Positions 16,853 through 25,281 of a DNA stretch of 64,000 bases are shown piece after piece. The notes beneath the pieces are model-generated. The model searched no databases. It was not told where the DNA came from and saw nothing but the letters and a program-made list of their open reading frames with translations. Position numbers and translations under genes: made by a program. The DNA is from JAJTDS01 sp964202895. GTDB taxonomy: Bacteria; Pseudomonadota; Alphaproteobacteria; Rickettsiales; UBA1997. Every line of letters begins with the position of its first letter. Positions within the stretch are counted from its first letter, which is position 1. The stretch lies in contig CAXNJM010000001.1 in assembly GCA_964202895.1 (NCBI GenBank), forward strand, positions 930,001 to 994,000. Direction: 5' to 3'.

Positions 16853-17450
16853 TTTCGGTTATAAATTCGCTGTAGCCTTCATAATAGTAGCTAATATCAA
16901 TGCCCTTCATAAATAATTCGCGATCGTTGATTTTATTGGTAAGGGCTTGATGCAAGATCTGTTTTATTTCTATATCCTTGATGATGCTTCTTTCCATTGA
17001 TGAAAGATAATTTTCTTTATCAACTAAATTCCAGTCAATTACCTGTTGCAATTCTTTCTTTAAGATTAGATCGAGCCATATTCTTGTAGCTCTGCCATTG
17101 CCTTCGCAAAAAGGATGAGCAACATTTATTTCAACATATTTTTCGATAATTTTGTCAAAATTATTTTGAGGCATTTTGTCAATATAATCAAGGGATTGCG
17201 ATAAATACATTAACGGAGCAAAGCGGAAGCTTCCTTTAGCGATATTGACATCTCTAATATTGCCAGCAAATTCGTAAATATCGCTAAATAAATAGGCATG
17301 GATTTCTGCCAAACCTTTAAAAGTGCCAATTTCAATTTGATTAATATCGCCACTTTCAAAAAGCTGTTTTGCTTTTTGTTTGCTAATTTTTTCCTCGGCT
17401 TTGTTTAGCTCAATCTGGTTGGTAATATTTAATTTATTTGCTAAGACCAT
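16845..17450 (-). CDS. fic: Class III Fic-domain AMP transferase
   Basis: A 201-residue Fic protein. The catalytic loop HPFCEGNGRATRIW near residues 113-126 is a full H-P-F-x-x-G-N-G-R motif, so the enzyme should be active in transferring AMP from ATP to a target hydroxyl. The C-terminus contains SYYYEG (Ser187-Gly192), the (S/T)xxxE(G/N) inhibitory helix of class III Fic proteins such as Neisseria NmFic. Those are controlled by oligomerisation, and NmFic targets DNA gyrase. That target is only an analogy here. It follows the KAP NTPase gene by 25 bp on the minus strand and likely shares its transcript. Its stop codon lies in a 28-bp direct repeat. Confidence 0.92.
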   Translation of the reverse strand: MVLANKLNITNQIELNKAEEKISKQKAKQLFESGDINQIEIGTFKGLAEIHAYLFSDIYEFAGNIRDVNIAKGSFRFAPLMYLSQSLDYIDKMPQNNFDKIIEKYVEINVAHPFCEGNGRATRIWLDLILKKELQQVIDWNLVDKENYLSSMERSIIKDIEIKQILHQALTNKINDRELFMKGIDISYYYEGYSEFITENL

Positions 17451-17475
17451 ATTATTTATTTATTGCTTTAAGGGG

Positions 17476-19323
17476 CTATTTTGCTAGAGAATTGACTTTA
17501 TCTTCTTGAAAAGGATCTCTGCTTAAATAATCTTTATAATCTTGTTTTTCAATATATTTCTGCTTTATTAGCTCTTTGGAAACATCGGAAATGTTAATTT
17601 TCGCAAATTTTTTCGCGGTTGCTTTTGAAAGTGTGTCTTTAAAAAATTCTCCAAGCTTTTTTGTTAATTTCTCTTGTATTTCAATAAGCGCTTCAGAGCA
17701 AGCTTTTTGTGATTTGGGAGCAATCTTTTTCAATCTCAATTCAAAGTCGCTTGATAAAAACTTGTTAGATTTTTCTATTAATTCTTCAGAAGCATCGTAA
17801 ATCGAGATTTGCATAAGTTTTTTTGTGATTGCCTCTGAAAAAGCATCTTTAAAAAATGCTCTAAGTTCTATTTTTAATTCATCTTCTATTCTAGAAAATG
17901 CATCATAAAAATCTTCTTTGCCTAGATCCCAGCCACCAATAAAAATAACTCTATTAATGATTTCCTCGAGGAGATCGGCAAAATCAGTATTGAAAACAGT
18001 ATTGCAAAAAGCAATATCATCATCTGTTAATATATTTTCAAGCAATTGCCAAACAGCTCCTTTGGCATTATTGAGTGCATTATATTCTTGTGGGTCAAAA
18101 ATGCTGAAAATAGTCATTGCGAGCAATTTGGCACGGGCTTTATTAGCATCAATTTTATCGCCAAATTTAAGTCTTTTAATAAATCTATATTGCTCGCAAA
18201 TATTGTTACCAATTCTTTTGTCAACTACTGCATTCTTGCAAAGAATTTCTAGCACTTTTTCTAGTTCATCTTTTTCTGCTGAATTGATTGTTTTTTCTTT
18301 GGTGATGAGCTCTAGCATTTCTTCTTTGGCGGTATGATTATTGCTAAATTTTAACACAGGAATGATAACATCAAAAAATTTGCAAATATCATTTACTGAT
18401 TTTTGTGGATCCTTGTCTTGATTGTCTGGTTTTGAGTAATTAGCTGGTGCAAAAAGCCCTGAATTCAAGGCATAAAGAAAGGGTAGTGTTTTATTTTTTA
18501 ATCGATAATTAATTATTAGAGAAATTTCTCGCAAAGCAGTGAATATTTCAATTTCATTGAAGCGGTCAAGGTCTTCCACTATTACAACATAATCTTTTTT
18601 GGCAATTTCCTCTAAAATAAAAATAATTTGTGCAAGATGTCTATAAAAAGGATTTTTTGATATTTCTAAATCGACATTTGGGGCTTTAAGGTTGATTTTA
18701 CTAAAACCAAGGTTTTTTAAAAAAATAAAAAAATTGATTAATTGCCAAAATATTAGCAAAAAACAACCAAGCAAGACTATATAAAAACTAATTTTAGTAT
18801 AGTTACCAAGTAAGACTATATCAAGATTAATTTTATTAAAAGCAATAAAGGCAAAAACAAGCGAAAATAAAAATGCAGAAAACCCTTGCAGTATCTTGCT
18901 GGGTTTATATACAGACTGTAAAATAGAATTAGGAACAGCAACTTTTGCTTGCCAAAACAACAATTCAAGGATCTTCTCTTTTATTGTGTTTGTTTCGTTT
19001 TCTGTGTTTGTTTTATCTGGATTTAATTCAATTTTAGCCAGCGAAAGGCGAATGACCTTTTGCTTATCATTATCGTCAAGAAAATTTTCAATGATTGTGC
19101 TTTTACCTGAAGCATAATCGCCAATTAAGCCAATATTATAGATTTTAGGGTCCGATAAAGCCTTTTTAATGTAGTCTACATAATGCTGGTTTGGGCTATT
19201 GATACTGCCCTCGGTGTTTGGACCTAATCGAAGAATTTCTGGAAGAGTATCTGGGGTTTTAGTGTTGGAACCTTTGCCAGAGCAAAAAAAGCTTGATATT
19301 TTAGTGATAAATAATTTAGTCAA
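17476..19323 (-). CDS. KAP/YobI-like membrane-anchored P-loop NTPase
   Basis: A 615-residue NTPase. The N-terminal TLPEILRLGPNTEGSI stretch precedes Walker A GDYASGKST at residues 68-76. Two hydrophobic segments near 147-170 and 180-202 sit between Walker A and Walker B, the KAP-family hallmark. Walker B plus KAP motif is VVIVEDLDRFNEIEIF near 250-265. The C-terminal 300 residues are helical, with two similar Lys/Glu-rich repeats (both with LRAFFKDAFSEAITKK-like or GEFFKDTLSKATAKK-like text). KAP NTPases are often mobile and linked to phage or signalling functions. The apparent start is TTG at 19323; no in-frame ATG lies close by. It is upstream of fic in the same unit. Confidence 0.8.
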   Translation of the reverse strand: MTKLFITKISSFFCSGKGSNTKTPDTLPEILRLGPNTEGSINSPNQHYVDYIKKALSDPKIYNIGLIGDYASGKSTIIENFLDDNDKQKVIRLSLAKIELNPDKTNTENETNTIKEKILELLFWQAKVAVPNSILQSVYKPSKILQGFSAFLFSLVFAFIAFNKINLDIVLLGNYTKISFYIVLLGCFLLIFWQLINFFIFLKNLGFSKINLKAPNVDLEISKNPFYRHLAQIIFILEEIAKKDYVVIVEDLDRFNEIEIFTALREISLIINYRLKNKTLPFLYALNSGLFAPANYSKPDNQDKDPQKSVNDICKFFDVIIPVLKFSNNHTAKEEMLELITKEKTINSAEKDELEKVLEILCKNAVVDKRIGNNICEQYRFIKRLKFGDKIDANKARAKLLAMTIFSIFDPQEYNALNNAKGAVWQLLENILTDDDIAFCNTVFNTDFADLLEEIINRVIFIGGWDLGKEDFYDAFSRIEDELKIELRAFFKDAFSEAITKKLMQISIYDASEELIEKSNKFLSSDFELRLKKIAPKSQKACSEALIEIQEKLTKKLGEFFKDTLSKATAKKFAKINISDVSKELIKQKYIEKQDYKDYLSRDPFQEDKVNSLAK

Positions 19324-19357
19324 TTTTATTAATAATAAATTAAAGGGTTTCTCCGCT

Positions 19358-19385
19358 TGTTGCTGAAATGAAGGGAATTATAAAT
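19358..19385. repeat. Direct repeat, right copy, upstream of KAP NTPase
   Basis: This is the second copy of the 28-base repeat at 16825-16852, with 26 of 28 bases identical, including an uninterrupted 21-base match GAAATGAAGGGAATTATAAAT minus its last base in this text. It lies 35 bp before the KAP start codon and marks the likely outer edge of the module. Confidence 0.8.
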
Positions 19386-19724
19386 CGACCTTATTCTATT
19401 TATTTCCCCCGAGTTTCCTCTGAGTTTTTTATGAGTTTCCTTTGGGTTTTTTTTGAAAAAGATCTTCGGCTAATTTTAGATCTAAATATTGCATTTGCAA
19501 TAGATAGGTTGACTATTATTTATGATATTTATAAGTTTTCTCCTAATCGCAAGAAGGGGCTAAAGCCTACAGAATAAAGCGGTGAAGATATATTCGGAAA
19601 GCTCATCGTAAATACACTTCTTTCTGGGAGTTGATTTAATAATTCTAAATGGGCTCTTTACATTATAATTCTTAATTACTATATTGCCTTGAGATTATAA
19701 TAATATTTTAATATCATTTTGATT
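19386..19724. other. Non-coding interval between KAP module and secretion operon
   Basis: No supported gene. An open frame at 19368-19577 begins inside the direct repeat and encodes a Phe/Ser/Leu-rich sequence with no family pattern, so it is probably chance. The first part has several short GAGTTT/CCTTT runs and the remainder is AT-rich. The stretch presumably contained the promoter of the secretion operon that starts at 19725. Confidence 0.5.
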
Positions 19725-21691
19725 ATGCAAAGCTACGGAATTATATCTTTCTTAAAAAAAATTCTTCAGCGAGAGTCTTCTCTTTTTTGGACGAGTATTA
19801 TCTATGAGTTTCGTTCAGCTTTCTTTCGCTCGCCGTTCCCCTTTCAGTGCAATTTTTAATTAATTCGGTTTCTTTTACAGCAATAATGCGACCTGCAATT
19901 GTTTTAGGGTTGGTATTGTTGGTTTTGTTGATATTTTGAGGTGCATTAAGTGCATTGCAATTTTTTGTAACAGAAGTTTTTCAATGTCGTTTCTTTGCTA
20001 GGATTGCATCAGAAGTTACAATTTTATTATTAAAATCAAGGGAAGAGTCTAAAGAAAAAGCGGTGGCGGTAAATTATTTTTTTGAAACTGTGACGATTCA
20101 GAAAATTATTCCAAAATTTCTAACAACAACTTTTTCTACAGTTTTGCAGGGCTTAATTGGCTTGATTTTAATTAGTTTTTATCATCCTCTATTTTTTATA
20201 TTTAGTATTTTTATTTCAGTTGCTATTTGGTTAATTTGGCATTGTTTTTATATGAAGGCGATTACTAACTCGCTAACAAAAAGCCAAGCCAAATATGAAA
20301 TTGTTAAATCTTTTGAGAAAATAACTCAAAATTCATCAATAAATAATCTCGAGCATATAGCAGAAATAAATTCTTTAACGGGTGATTATTTAAAAAGCCG
20401 TAAATTAAGGTTCCGAAGCCTTTTTTCGCAAGTAATTTTATTATTCATACTTTATGCAATTGCAAGTGTCGCCTTATTATTGATTGGTGGATTCCTAATT
20501 CTCAAGGGTCAGTTAACGATTGGGCAATTAGTCGCTGCGGAGCTTATTTTATCGGCTATTTTATATAATTTTTCGCAATTGGGCAGAGATCTAGAAAGTT
20601 TCTACGATCTAGTCGCTTCTTGTCAAAAATTATCAAAATTTTATAATTTTTCTTTGCAAAAAAAAGATTTTGAGTTATTTACTAGTCTCAATGAAATCAA
20701 GATTCCTCGACCATTTAAGGCTTTGCCAAGAATAATGATAGTTTTTCTAATTTTGATAGTGGGAATTTTATTTTTTACCCCTTGGCAACAAACATCTAAA
20801 GGCTTTGGCTATATTATTGCAAGCGATCCAAATGATAGAGCTCAAAATATCAGTGCTCCAATTAGTGGTAGAATTAAAAAATGGTATGTAAAAGACGGTG
20901 CAAAAGTTAAAAAAGACGATAAATTAGTTGAAATAGTTGACAATGATCCATTAATTATCGAAAGAATTAAGTTAGAAAGAGATGCTAAAAGAAGAAAGTT
21001 GCAAGTTAGTAAAATAGCCTCCCAAACTGCTAAAATAAACTACCAGAGACAAGAAGATCTTCTTGATAAAGGCCTAAGTTCTCGTCGCGATTTTGAAGAG
21101 GCAAAAATTGAATATAAAAAATTATTGGTTGCTGAAGAATCTGTCGCATCCGAACTTGCAGAATCAGAAACTAAGCTATCCCACCAAGAAAATCAAATAA
21201 TTTTTGCTCCAAAAGATGGAATAGTTTTAAAGGTTTTAGCGGGAGACTCTGCTACGGTTATTAAATCTGGCGATAAATTGGCAACATTCGCCCCAATTTT
21301 AGACGGCCCAATGGTTGAAATATATGTTTCTGGCAATGATATACCGCTTGTTAAAGAGGGAAGAAAAGTCCGTTTGCAATTTGAGGGCTGGCCAATTATT
21401 CAATTTAGCGGTTGGCCTTCAATAGCGGTTGGAACCTTTGGTGGCGTGGTTTCTTCGGTTGATTCTTCGATTTCTGAAAATGGTAAATTTCGTGTAATTG
21501 TGAAAAAAGATAAAAACGAACAATGGCCAGATGAAAGATACCTAAGGCACGGAGCAAAAACAAAGGCTTGGATATTGTTAAATAATGTAAGTTTAGGCTA
21601 TGAATTTTGGCGACAATTAAACAGCTTTCCTCCTAGCTTTGAAAGTGAAGTGAAGGCAGATTCTGTAAGTAATACCAAATCCCATCTTTAA
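19725..21691 (+). pseudogene. Broken type I secretion gene: ABC membrane domain fused to HlyD-type adaptor
   Basis: From the ATG at 19725 a frame reads MQSYGIISFLKKILQRESS and runs to a stop at 19857. In the +2 frame the same protein continues from about 19838 (PLSVQFLINSVSFTAIMRP) into an in-frame TGA at 19937-19939, then on through GALSALQFFVTEVFQ to 21691. One frameshift and one stop therefore interrupt the N-terminus. The +2 frame after the stop encodes an ABC exporter membrane domain (about 240 residues) with no ATPase domain. It joins directly to a HlyD/membrane-fusion adaptor (FTPWQQTSKGFGYIIA, ISAPISGRIKKWYVKDGAKV, GWPIIQFSGWPSIAVGTFGG). The adaptor part (about 20690-21691) looks intact. 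A downstream TTG start at 19955 could still express it. A tolC-like gene follows. Confidence 0.75.
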
Positions 21692-21740
21692 TATTTTTTA
21701 AAACTTTAAAATTGGATTTGTTATAATATTAAGCATTCAA

Positions 21741-23180
21741 ATGAACAATAAATTAAAATTATTTTTAACGATATTATCTTTTAGCCTTCATAATGTTGAT
21801 TTATCAATAGCTGGGGCTGTTTCTGGCAATGATGTTGAGCATCAAATATCATTGCAAAATGTTACAGTTTCTGCCGTTAAACATTATCCGCAAATTTTGT
21901 CATATTATCAAAAATTAAATATCGCTGAATCTAATTATTTAAGCACATTAGGGTTTTTTGATATAAAATTGAAGCAAGAATATATCGATAAAAGCCGTGG
22001 TTTTTATGATGGCAAAGTTTTTAATTCCTCGTTAGAAAAAGAACTTGGTTTCATGGGCAGTAAAATTTACACTGGTTATCGTAAATCTTTTAAAGGTTTC
22101 CCTGTTTATGAAGGCGATTCAATAACTAATAATGGCGGAGAATATCGTCTTGGCGGTAAAGTTTCATTGCTTAAAGATGGTATAATTGACAATGAAAGGT
22201 TGCAAATATTTTTATCTAATCTTGGAATCGAAGAAAGCAAGATTCAGCTAAAATTGATTAAAAAAGAAATTGAGCGAGATTCTACAAAAGCATATTATAA
22301 ATCTGTTGCTTCGGCAAAAATTTTACAAATTTACGAAGAGCTTTACCAGCTATCAATTAAAAGGCAATCCCAACTTGAAGAAAGGCTTAAAAAAGGCGAT
22401 GTAGCTCAAATTATTGTTACTGAAAATAAGAAAAATGTTTTGCACCGCAAAAACTCATTAATTAAAGCAGAGCAAAATTTTATTAATGATGCAATTTATT
22501 TATCGCTCTTTTGCCGCGATGAAGCAGGCAAGCCCGTTATTATTAACAGAAATCAAATTATTGATAATAATTTTTTGATTCATTCTATAAAAAATCATCA
22601 AATTATTCAAGATCTAGAGATTGCAACTGTTAATCGTCCAGAATTAAAGATATTAAATATTAAAAAAGAGCAAAATTTAAAAGAGTTGCAATATGCAAAA
22701 AACTTAATCAAGCCTCAATTAGATGTTGATATTGCTATATCAAAAGATTTAGGAGGCGGTTCAATACAAAGGAAGCAAGCGAATAATAATCTTGCGGTTA
22801 ATTTTTCGTTGCCATTACAGCAAAGAGAGGCTCGCGGTAAAATATCCGCCTTGCAAGCAAAATTAAAATCATTATCATTTGAAAAGCAATTAATTATAGA
22901 AAAAATAAAAAACGAACTTGAGCAAATTAATGTGCAAATTAGTGCTATTTTTCAGATTTATCAAAACCTTCAAGAAGAAGTAAAATTAGCGGAATTGCTG
23001 GAAAAATCAGAGAAAGAAAAATTTAAACAAGGTGCCAGTAATTTCTTTTTAGTTAATATCAGGGAGCAAGATACCGCTATTTCAAGGGTTGCAATTATTG
23101 AGATGGTTGAAAAATATCAATATATTTTAGCAGATTATAAAATGGCATTATTCATGGATGATGAAAATAAAGCTTCTTAA
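21741..23180 (+). CDS. TolC-like outer-membrane efflux protein
   Basis: A 479-residue outer-membrane channel of the OEP/TolC family. It has an N-terminal signal-like segment (KLFLTILSFSLHNVDLSIAGA). Two long helical halves follow, with typical heptad-rich Lys/Glu/Leu text around residues 150-250 and 320-440, and the family-like FKQGASNFFLVNIREQDTAISR near 430. With the preceding HlyD-type adaptor it would complete a tripartite secretion system, but the ABC component there is damaged. A TATAAT at 21722-21727 just upstream may be a separate promoter. It ends 4 bp from convergent xseA. Confidence 0.85.
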   Translation: MNNKLKLFLTILSFSLHNVDLSIAGAVSGNDVEHQISLQNVTVSAVKHYPQILSYYQKLNIAESNYLSTLGFFDIKLKQEYIDKSRGFYDGKVFNSSLEKELGFMGSKIYTGYRKSFKGFPVYEGDSITNNGGEYRLGGKVSLLKDGIIDNERLQIFLSNLGIEESKIQLKLIKKEIERDSTKAYYKSVASAKILQIYEELYQLSIKRQSQLEERLKKGDVAQIIVTENKKNVLHRKNSLIKAEQNFINDAIYLSLFCRDEAGKPVIINRNQIIDNNFLIHSIKNHQIIQDLEIATVNRPELKILNIKKEQNLKELQYAKNLIKPQLDVDIAISKDLGGGSIQRKQANNNLAVNFSLPLQQREARGKISALQAKLKSLSFEKQLIIEKIKNELEQINVQISAIFQIYQNLQEEVKLAELLEKSEKEKFKQGASNFFLVNIREQDTAISRVAIIEMVEKYQYILADYKMALFMDDENKAS

Positions 23181-23184
23181 GCCT

Positions 23185-24639
23185 TTATTCTTTTAAGATC
23201 ATCTTGCCATCGCTTAGTTCAACATTTATAAATTTTGTTGATTTTAAGCTTTCTATCGAAGAAATTACCTTATTATCTTGATTGGTTAAAATAGCAAAGC
23301 CACGAGATAATAATTTGCGGTAACTTGAGTTATTTAATAAATTATCGAGATATTCTAATTGCTTTTCTTTTTCATTGATATTTTGAATTGCAATATTTGT
23401 TATCGATTTTTCAACTTTCGCAAGATTTTTATAGTGATTATCTAATTTATTTGCAAGCTGATTAGCGAAATATTGGTCTGAAAACCTATTTAAAGCAATT
23501 AATTTTTGAGAATTAATGATATAATTATTAAGGTAAAATTGAATATTTTGAAAATTATTATCCACCATTTGTTGAAATTTAGCTAAATTACTCTCAAAGC
23601 CCGAAAAAATATAATCTAGGCGGGTAATTTTATTTTTTGCTGAATCTAGATAATTTAAAATTTGATAATTAATTTGTTGGGTTAATGTTTTTAACCTATC
23701 TTGATATTTTTGATAAATTTCTGCAGGCTCTTTTAATTGATTTTTTAATGACTCTAATTTATGTTCAAGAAAATTGTAATGTTTTTGAAATAATTGATGG
23801 CAATGAAGATATATTTTATCTAAATGTTTTTGGATTTCATAAAGTGAGGGAACTGCCATTTCTGCAGAAGCGGTTGGAGTTGGTGCCCTAGCATCGGCAA
23901 CTAAATCAAGCAAGCTATTATCAGTTTCGTGTCCTATTGCTGATATAACTGGTATTTGCGACATAAAAACGGCTTTAACAAGAGCTTCATCATTAAAAGG
24001 CATTAAATCCTCAAAAGAGCCTCCACCCCTTGCAATTATTATAACATCTGGTTTATTTTGTGATAAATGATTAAAATATTTCAATGCTTCAATAATTTGT
24101 TCGACAGATTTCTCTCCTTGTGTTAGGGTTGGATAAAGCATAATGTGGCTAGGAAAGCGATTGGCAATTCTATTTTTAATATCCTCAATTACCGCTCCCG
24201 TCTCTGAGGTAATAATGCCAATGATTTTTGGCATAAAGGGCAGTGGCTTTTTATGGATATTATCAAAAAAACCTTCTGCCAATAATTTTTGTTTTCTTTT
24301 TTCCAGCATTTCTAATATTGCTCCAATCCCTGCGATTTCTGCCTTATCAACAATAATTTGGTAAGAAGACCTGCCTTCATAACTTGTTATTTTGCCATTT
24401 ACAACAATTTCAAGACCATCGCCAATTGCAAAATTAATATTATTAGCAGAATTTTTGAAGCATACTGCACTTAATAAGGCTCCGCCTTCTCTTAAATTAA
24501 AATAATAGTGCCCGCTACTGGCTTTTTTAAAGCCCGTAACTTCGCCTTTAATGCGAACATAGCCGAATCTGTCTTCAAGAGTCATTTTTATTGCTCTTGA
24601 GAATTCAGTAACTGTAAATTCAGGAATATTGTTTTGCAT
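23185..24639 (-). CDS. xseA: Exodeoxyribonuclease VII large subunit
   Basis: A 484-residue nuclease subunit that with XseB degrades single-stranded DNA. The OB-fold region opens with FTVTEFSRAIKMTLEDRFGYVRIKGEVTG-like text (residues about 6-35). The catalytic core holds GVITSETGAVIEDI, RGGGSFEDLMPFNDEALV and SAIGHETDNSLLDLVADARAPTPT, all strongly conserved. The C-terminal half is a long coiled coil. xseB is not in the window. It is transcribed away from secA across a 640-bp gap. Confidence 0.95.
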   Translation of the reverse strand: MQNNIPEFTVTEFSRAIKMTLEDRFGYVRIKGEVTGFKKASSGHYYFNLREGGALLSAVCFKNSANNINFAIGDGLEIVVNGKITSYEGRSSYQIIVDKAEIAGIGAILEMLEKRKQKLLAEGFFDNIHKKPLPFMPKIIGIITSETGAVIEDIKNRIANRFPSHIMLYPTLTQGEKSVEQIIEALKYFNHLSQNKPDVIIIARGGGSFEDLMPFNDEALVKAVFMSQIPVISAIGHETDNSLLDLVADARAPTPTASAEMAVPSLYEIQKHLDKIYLHCHQLFQKHYNFLEHKLESLKNQLKEPAEIYQKYQDRLKTLTQQINYQILNYLDSAKNKITRLDYIFSGFESNLAKFQQMVDNNFQNIQFYLNNYIINSQKLIALNRFSDQYFANQLANKLDNHYKNLAKVEKSITNIAIQNINEKEKQLEYLDNLLNNSSYRKLLSRGFAILTNQDNKVISSIESLKSTKFINVELSDGKMILKE

Positions 24640-25281
24640 TTAGTTTAGAAAGAGCGAATAAAGAATTTAATGGCTATTTTAGATAGCAGAGTTTATTGAA
24701 TTGTTTAAGTTAATCAGCTTAACAGGTTGGGCAGGAATAAGCCTATTCTTCGCTGAATTTACTTTGCACTAAATTTAACTTGCACTAAATTTAATATTGA
24801 TGCAATTTTGAAGTCAATATTTTATTTTTTGATAATATTTTTTTGGTAAAAAATCTAGATTTTTTATGTCGGGAGCCACCACCACGCAAACCCGGCGTGT
24901 ATGTTCATATTCGCGCGAAGCTCTTTTATTCTGACATACTCCCGACGGCGAACATTTTTAACATTAATTTTTTTTAAGCAAGATTTTTTTTAACAAATTT
25001 TACCAACCCAACGAGTTAAAGGGTTTATAGCTATTAATTTTTAGGTAAAATTCTAGTAAAGTTTAATATTATCAGTTGTCAAATATTGATAAGAAAGCAA
25101 TAAATTTTAAGTAAATTTGTTGCTTATTAGAAAGTAATTTATATTTTAAAATTTGATTAAATAATCGATAATCTAATTTAATTTAATCTTCTTTTTCAAG
25201 GTGTTAGTGCTTATCAAGCATTGATAGAAATTGTAAAAAGGCTTAAAATAGCCCTCTTTATTAACTTATTTGCATCACAAA
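24640..25281. other. Intergenic region between xseA and secA
   Basis: A 642-bp divergent intergenic region that should hold the promoters of xseA and secA. It contains a 16-bp tandem duplication at 24764-24795 (TTGCACTAAATTTAA twice), and the GC-rich foldable element at 24848-24946, listed separately. The last 300 bases before secA are plain AT-rich DNA in which I see no gene. Confidence 0.6.
24848..24946. ncRNA. GC-rich element with predicted three-way-junction fold (unknown)
   Basis: The 79 bases at 24868-24946 are about 54 % G+C by hand count. The outer stem GTCGGGAG (24868-24875) pairs perfectly with CTCCCGAC (24939-24946). Inside, CACGC/GCGTG (24883-24887, 24895-24899) forms a hairpin with a seven-base loop. 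TATGTTCA/TGACATA (24900-24907, 24932-24938) forms a second arm topped by the self-complementary TTCGCGCGAA (24910-24919). An 18-base palindrome of A/T around CTAG (24848-24865) lies immediately before it. A 22-codon frame runs from ATG 24866 to TGA 24934. It matches no RNA family I can recall. Either strand could be the transcript, or it may be a foreign repeat. Confidence 0.4.

Noticed and set aside
19368..19577. 69-codon frame downstream of the right direct repeat
   Set aside because: It starts inside the repeat and shows no family pattern; probably chance.
19937..19939. TGA read as tryptophan, which would rescue the secretion gene
   Set aside because: TGA serves as a normal stop for the ABC exporter (3951-3953) and others, and a separate frameshift remains upstream.
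24866..24934. 22-codon ATG frame at the edge of the GC-rich element as a gene
   Set aside because: It is short, has no ribosome site that stands out, and lies wholly within self-complementary sequence; kept only as part of the structured element.
24868..24946. GC-rich element as SRP RNA, tmRNA, 6S RNA or RNase P RNA
   Set aside because: None of the hallmark core sequences (GGAAGGAAGC-type apical loop, tag frame, RNase P conserved regions) is present, and a much better SRP RNA lies at 31041-31125.
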